A stretch of 64,000 nucleotides of DNA from Ciona savignyi (taxonomy: Eukaryota; Chordata; Ascidiacea; Phlebobranchia; Cionidae). This document shows positions 58,147-64,000 of the stretch, piece after piece; within the stretch, counting starts at the first letter, position 1, and each line of letters starts with the position of its first letter. The translations under genes and the position numbers were made by a program. The notes beneath the pieces are model-generated. The model was not told the origin of the DNA, searched no databases, and saw nothing but the letters and a program-made list of their open reading frames with translations. The stretch spans positions 1,219,233 to 1,283,232 of the forward strand of contig CH003267.1 of the NCBI GenBank assembly GCA_000149265.1. The letters run 5' to 3'.

Positions 58147-59612
58147 TGGCGCGTATACACAGGTTTTCTATTATATGTTGAAATATAATATTGTAATTAT
58201 TAATTACTTTGAAACGAAGAACAAACATAATGTAAATCACACTTCTAATGGATTAGTAAATGTTATTTAACAAACAACTTGCAACCAGTGTGTTTGGTGT
58301 GTGGATTAACACCGGATTTGATTAAAGATCTGAAGTTACAAAGCTTTGATTAGCGCTTAGCTGGCCTGATGTTGGTTAGCTTATTGATAAGACGTGTGAA
58401 ATATTATCGACGCCTCGAACCAATATTCGGCGGGCTTCGGGTTTGTTTGAAGTCGGCGGATCGGAGTCGCGAGTCCCGATCTTTTGATGATTATCGCAGC
58501 GCCAGGATAAATAGAGAGCTCGGGTCACAAGAAGCATCAGTTGTGATTCTCACTCCAACAAGGAACAACCAGTTTAAACGCAGCATCGGTTTAACTTGTG
58601 AGAAGCATGTCAGATGAATATAATCAGCATTTAAGCTTAATAGGAATTATAGTGAGGTGGCCAGTATTACAACTATTACACGTCACGGACATGACGTCAT
58701 GTAGTGTTATATCGTCACGGGTTAAAATTTAGAAAACGAAGATAGAGAAACCACGCGATATAAAGGATTTAATACAAGAACAATATAATAGGGCATTCGA
58801 TGTTTGTAAATGAATCCGCACATAAACAGCAGCGAATGTTTAAAACGATAATTTAATAACCAAACATCAAGCTTGTATGTCATACATTTGTACTTAGCCT
58901 TGTGAGTCCGAGCAGTTTTTGCTAGTTCAATGACTGAAAATAAAATAAGTTAAAGTATTTTGTTTACCCACATCGTTAAATCTAACGTTTACGACATTTT
59001 TGTCCCCTTAAGTAAGTCCCGAGCCAGGATATTTTCATATCGAGTTACAAGCCGACGATGTATACCATACATGATGTGGGAAAAGTTTTCGGAAATAGGG
59101 ACATCACGCCTCACGTTATGTAGGGAAAACAAAGTTGATTTTAAGGAAATTTATTTAGTGAAATAGTTCCGGAGTTTGAAAGGTTGCGATACGGCGGTTT
59201 TATTTGCCCTGCTATATATACCTAAAACTAAGAGATATACAGTTAGAGATCTACTTTTTGTCTGTAATTATCTTAAATGCTCAAAGTAATTTATAAAGAT
59301 TTCGCTTCTAATTTTGTTGGATATGTAATATACCATGTTTGTTCGCCAACGTAATAAATACTAGCGTGGTTAGCGTTGCGTTATAACCGTTGTCGGGCTA
59401 ATTAAAGTATTTTCGTTGCCAGTTGATCAAAGTTTAATCATTTTTTCCATGTTTAGATTGCTCAGTGATAAAGTGTGGACGGATTTTTGCTTGTTGATAT
59501 CAAACACGAGATTTCTCGGATTCGCTGAAGAAGGCGGTTGCCGGGAGAAGCAAGGAAACGAAATTGGTTATATTGACTCCTGTTACCGCCTACCTGTTCA
59601 TACCGACATACG

Positions 59613-61350
59613 ATGACTGTGGACTCTTGTACAGAATATAAAACAAGCCACGTTAAACAAGCAGTGATGAGCACCCAAGCCGACGCCATTTTGTGGAAAT
59701 CATCGGGACCGATTCGACACAGACAGCGGGAATCAAGGTCGCCAATCCCGGCCAAACCTTACCAACGCCCAGTGGTTAGAAACGAGATGTCGGCGATAGA
59801 ATGCATGAGAAACGCAGTTGAACAAATGCACGAAAAAGTTCAAGCTTCTGCCGCTAAAGTACCAACCGCGTCAGGTAAGAACGAATTATAATCAAATAAA
59901 GAATTCGTATTTAACTGACGTTGGAATATAAGATTAGATGACAATAATACTTTTATTTCGTCCGGTTATTTTGGTTGTTTATTATTTATGTTAATGTCTG
60001 TTTAACTATTAACTTTGTGTTCGGAGTTCTCAAAACATCGACGAGGTAACATTGAAACGTCACAGAATTAATTTTTATTTTTTCCTTCCAGCGTCGAACG
60101 ACACCTACGTAGACGTGACGTCACTTCCCTCTCCAGCCCCGTTTGTGGGGGGGTCGTTCCCACAAAGTTGGTCCCCGAAATCACCGACTGGAGATGAACG
60201 CTCTACGTCACCACTCTCGTCTGAGGGAAACCCCCCGATGACGTCGAGTGACGAAAGCAGAGAGAAAGCGGCGATGCTGGACGAAATGGAAGATTATTCG
60301 AAGGAATCGAAGACCAACGTGAAGCCGCCGTATTCATACATCGCGCTGATAACAATGGCCATTCTACAGTCGCCTGACAAGAAGTTGACGTTGAGCGGAA
60401 TCTGTGACTTCATAATGAACCGCTTCCCTTATTACAAAGAGAAGTTCCCTGCGTGGCAGAACTCGATTCGACACAACCTCTCGCTCAACGACTGCTTCGT
60501 GAAAATCGCGCGTGAACCCGGCAACCCGGGCAAAGGAAATTACTGGGCGATGGATCCAGAGGCGGAAGATATGTTCGATAATGGGTCGTTCCTTCGACGA
60601 CGAAAGAGGTTCAAACGGCCGCAGAGAGATCCGTTCCGAGATATGAATGCAGCGAACCCCTACGGTCGGCCATACGGACTACAACAAGCAGCAATCATGG
60701 CGATGAATCCATACGCATACATGAACCCCCTACCAGCACATGTACCACTGCTACCAGCGCATGAACTGAGCAACAGACAAGCTGCGTTCTTGGCGTTCGG
60801 CTCATCGAGATTAGCGCACAACAACCTCTTTCCCCAATCCTTCCCGTGCAATCCAACGATCAACACAGAAGCGAGGATCCAAGCAACCAACTTTGCCAAT
60901 GCGCTGCAATCGGTCAGGGAATCCAGCCAAGCGAAGAAACTTCCACGAAATTCTCCTTTCTCCATCGAATCATTGATCGGGAAGTCCGCAACATCCGGAA
61001 GATCCCCGCCTCCCTCACCCTCCTCCGAAATCCCGGTTTCTCCTCTGGGGAAGTCCAAGGATCTTCCAAGATTTGGTCCTTGCGTCACTTCCACCCCCAA
61101 ATACTCCGGGGATCAAAAACTTTTTCATCCGGAGTCAGGAAACGACAGAATTCGATCTGTGTCGTCCGATTCTAACCCCAGTCCATTAACCCCACCTTAC
61201 CCTCCTCACCCACATTTGCCCCAGAACCCTTTTTTGTATTCTCGCACAAACAATGCATTTTTCCCAAACCCACAAATTCCATCGCAATATTCTGCTTTGG
61301 TCAAACAAACTTACAACCCCCTATTCCCATTCCCGTATAAACTTGTTTAG
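59613..61350 (+). CDS. FoxD: Forkhead transcription factor FoxD, 506 aa, two exons
   Basis: Exon 1 is 59613-59874 (ATG at 59613, donor CAG|GTAAGA). The intron is 59875-60091 (TTTTCCTTCCAG). Exon 2 is 60092 to the TAG at 61348-61350. The frame is kept across the splice (phase 1). Residues 165-263 are a full forkhead domain: [42 protein letters not shown] and [17 protein letters not shown], the last being diagnostic for FoxD. Near residues 377-384, FSIESLIG is an eh1-like motif of the kind that recruits Groucho/TLE, also typical of FoxD. The C-terminus is proline/serine-rich. It acts in the nucleus on target promoters. In Ciona FoxD is an early zygotic gene in vegetal blastomeres needed for notochord specification. 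An ATG at 60052 lies in the intron and is not the start. No lesions. Confidence 0.95.
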
Positions 61351-62965
61351 TCATTAATTTAATTTGTGTATTGATATTTATCATTTTTACAATTTATCAT
61401 TTATTATATTTCATTTTATTACATCTCTCTGTGCATTGAATTGAAATCATATCTAGAAAATCGATTTTTACTGAAATTTTCAAACAAACTTACAATTTAA
61501 ACTGCTATTCAATGCGTTTAACTGCCCCATGTCTAGTTCCCACTGTGTTGTGTTGCAATACAATAGAAAACCAAATTGTGGTGTAATCATTGTATTTGAA
61601 GCCAGAGTCAAGTCTTTTACATGTCAGGTCAAGTCCAAGACAATTTAAGTCTTCTAAATATAACTCAAGTTTTGGTAAAACGTAATTCACCGGGAAGTTA
61701 AGTAAAGTATCTAACTTACTTTAATTGTTGCGCGTGATCTGCATTAAACAACATAATCTATACACTTAAGTGTACAGACGACTATAGAGTGTTTTTAATA
61801 CTTCAAGTACAGTGAAGAATAAGAGTCAGATGTATGTTCAATGTGAGTTTAGTTCAAACAAGGTTTTGATATCGTTACCACCCATTGGGAATTATGAATG
61901 AAGACAGTGTTAGCCCGGCATTTACAGTGATAATATCACCAAGAAAAATATTGACGGAGATTTCTATATAATTTATCTTGAATTGTCGTTCCGATTTTTA
62001 ATATTCATTTCACAAAAGTTTTGCAAATGGAATGGCAAATACAATATAATAAAAGTGGGACGCTTTCAAAGAGATGGTAGTTTAGATGTGAGATCGGCAT
62101 TTAATCAATCAAACAAAGGTACTATGTAAAGTCTGGCACTAATCAATCAAAACTGATAGCAATCCTCATATCTATAGACCATACTGGCACAGAACTAACA
62201 TTTTGAATACACCACGCCCAGAAAATAAATTTTAACTACAAAGTCCATGTATATTAAGATGAGCTAGGCAAAGAACATATACCTTGACCGTTTTTGTTTG
62301 TTGGCTAGTCTATTAGCAGCCATATTATTTGCCTAGAACTTCAAAGGAGCAGCAGAAAAAACAAAGAAATTTGATCCGAATTCAGTCTACAAAATTACTT
62401 GAACCCTGAACTTTTTGAAAGAAATAAGATATCTATGTTGAAAAGTCATCAATCACTAAGCCATCACGCCATATTTCATTAACACCTTGGAAACTTGACT
62501 TTAATTTTATCTGGAAACGTCGGAAACCAAATATCCCGTAGTAAAGCAATTTACAAAAAAATGCACAAACAATACAAAATTTCGTTGGTTGATGTGTAGA
62601 AAACCTAAATTAAGTTAATATAAACAAATCGCATACACCCATTTACACTTTTCTATTTTGTACGCTACTGTCACTCACGGCTGAGCGAACATCCTAAATT
62701 AAATAACGTCGTTGTTGTTTAGCTTTAGTTACATAGTAATGTGTACATGTCCAATGGATGTCGTCTAACCAGAGACAGAGAGAGAGAGTGTCTCTTACAA
62801 ATAAGTTATTTTACAATACCACAACAACAACGGAGTTCAATTACAATTTCCCACTGCACTCTATCATGCGTGAAGTTTTATTCCTGACTGACGCTCAGTG
62901 GTAGAAGCTGTAAATACCAAGGTATTTTAGGTTAAAAATACGAAGTAACAATATCACACCCAATA

Positions 62966-63022
62966 AACCCTAGTATACTTATACGGGTTGTACGATAAAA
63001 CCCTAGTATACTTATACGGGTT
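62966..63022. repeat. Two tandem copies of a 24-bp near-palindrome
   Basis: AACCCTAGTATACTTATACG followed by GGTT occurs at 62966 and again at 62999, a 33-bp period. Each copy is nearly self-complementary (AACCC...GGGTT around GTATAC). Confidence 0.8.
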
Positions 63023-63433
63023 AGTTTTTACGGGTATGGTTTGTTCCAGGGTAAACAACTAATATGAAACACGCGTTGTTATTTGTATAAAGGTCCCTGT
63101 TGATCATCGTAGGTAGAGCTATTTAGTGCTTAGCCTATAACGTCATATACGCCATTGTGTCACCAGGCACCATTAGGTAATTATTTAAAATTGAATCCGC
63201 TAAAACGTATGTTTGTAGACAAATCAACCATAAATAGTCACACCTGTCAAATAAAATCGTCCTAAAAGCTACTTGAGGTTTGGTTGACGTTTCAACGTTC
63301 TTTCGAGAAAACCCAAATAGTTTACCCACGAATTTTAATGGGTGCTCTCGGATCATTTTCCAAACGTAAAAGACACCTCTATCTGTTTACACAGCGCAGA
63401 TAAATTGTCCAAGTCAACAGTAGAGCTGCTTGC

Positions 63434-63461
63434 CCAGGTGCCAACTCGATTCAGCACCTGG
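63434..63461. promoter_or_regulatory. Inverted CAGGTG/CACCTG pair
   Basis: CCAGGTGC (63434-63441) and GCACCTGG (63454-63461) are exact inverted copies 12 bp apart. CAGGTG is the Snail/ZEB/bHLH-type E-box. No adjacent promoter is identified. Confidence 0.3.
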
Positions 63462-64000
63462 CAGAATCACAGAATCGTTTTACACAAAATCACTTTGGCT
63501 GGAAATGAACATCTTTCCGCGTCGGTGGGAAATGGTTAATTCGTCAACGTTTATCAACCCAGACCCACCATGGGACAAAAACTCTTGGTTACGGTATACA
63601 ATTCACACTGCGTTATTGGGTGAGCGGAATGTTCGTAATAAAGACTTACTAACACAACAGCGCATATAATGTAAAACATAAATACATTATGCCTAAATAC
63701 TACATTATTTATACGCCATCGAATAATACGGAAATAAAATCCATCACCGCTCATCAATTTGAACAAAGGTTCCATTTCGTTTTTTGGTTTAATTTGGTTA
63801 CGTTGATTTAGAAATCGCTCTTGTTTTGCATTCGAATTATTCTTTAATTTGGCGACTTAAGACTACTGTCGAATTTATTTTGTATCAATCTAGTTTTCGA
63901 TTTTGTTTTCCATTTTCCGAAAAGAAAATCCGAATTTTTAGTTTTCCATCTTTTGAAATGTATATACATTCTCGTGTTACAGTTGCTGTCCACCAACAAG

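Larger units (their letters stand above)
56202..59432. promoter_or_regulatory. Six Tcf/Lef-type motifs upstream of FoxD
   Basis: CTTTGATA 56202-56209, CTTTGATC 56312-56319, CTTTGATC 57259-57266, CTTTGATT 57288-57295, CTTTGATT 58344-58351 and GATCAAAG 59425-59432. By base composition I would expect fewer than one in this distance. Tcf7/beta-catenin activation of FoxD at the 16-cell stage is established in Ciona. Which of these sites act is not known from sequence. Confidence 0.5.
61351..64000. other. FoxD 3' flank, gene-free
   Basis: No second gene is supported. AATAAA occurs at 62048-62053 but the true poly(A) site is unclear. Small features: CAAGTC-rich stretch 61606-61665, an (AG)n tract at 62771-62785, two copies of a 24-bp near-palindrome at 62966 and 62999, and an inverted E-box pair at 63434/63454. 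Confidence 0.5.

Noticed and set aside
60052-60091. ATG at 60052 as the FoxD start
   Set aside because: It lies in a pyrimidine-rich stretch ending in a CAG acceptor; the upstream exon at 59613 joins in frame and gives a longer N-terminus.
60660-61100. 146-codon minus-strand ORF
   Set aside because: Antisense shadow of the FoxD second exon, which has a full domain signature in the other strand.

Overview
The window looks like nuclear DNA of a tunicate, most likely a Ciona species. The basis is one well-preserved chordate-type forkhead gene of the FoxD class, AT-rich intergenic DNA with short introns, tRNA-derived SINEs, and a gene start with a spliced-leader-style acceptor. The species call is an inference. 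Most of the 64 kb is transposable-element debris; very little is host coding sequence.

Layout. 0-7 kb: a diverged unit of a roughly 340-bp repeat, a 309-bp hAT MITE with perfect 8-bp target duplications, and one hAT element nested inside another that carries a dead transposase on the minus strand. 7-13 kb: quiet DNA with SINE pieces and a YqaJ-type nuclease remnant interrupted or flanked by a SINE. 13-18.3 kb: a dead ZBED/hAT transposase, a spliced minus-strand gene with an integrase-like core whose first exon carries an in-frame hAT-derived insertion, and a THAP-domain remnant. 20.6-28.8 kb: a Russian-doll stack, namely an old hAT (20586-28789) containing a Tigger-like element, which contains both a second hAT (22422-25264) and a complete pogo-like transposon (25297-28274) with an uninterrupted 622-codon transposase. 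The second hAT has swallowed an array of about 340-bp repeats, and a mirror-image copy of that array lies at 30251-32048. 33-37 kb: two Ty3/gypsy pol fragments and a decayed multi-exon gene.

38.5-55.7 kb: two related P-like (THAP) elements with long inverted ends and 7-bp target duplications (38552-40052 and 53128-55679). Between them lies a small secreted-peptide gene on the minus strand (coding exon 42547-42723) with two SINEs stacked at its first splice donor, a 199-bp derivative of the 22.4-kb hAT, and an unassigned coding-looking exon at 50185-50503.

56-64 kb: the FoxD locus. Two exons (59613-59874 and 60092-61350) encode a 506-residue protein with a complete forkhead domain and a C-terminal eh1-like Groucho-binding motif. 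Its upstream 3.3 kb carries six CTTTGAT-type Tcf/Lef matches and a 160-bp inverted duplication around a core holding two of them. In Ciona embryos FoxD is known as an early beta-catenin/Tcf target, so this flank is the best candidate regulatory region here.

Only FoxD, the pogo transposase and the small secreted peptide look intact. All coordinates and repeat boundaries were read by eye; no alignment or database search was run.
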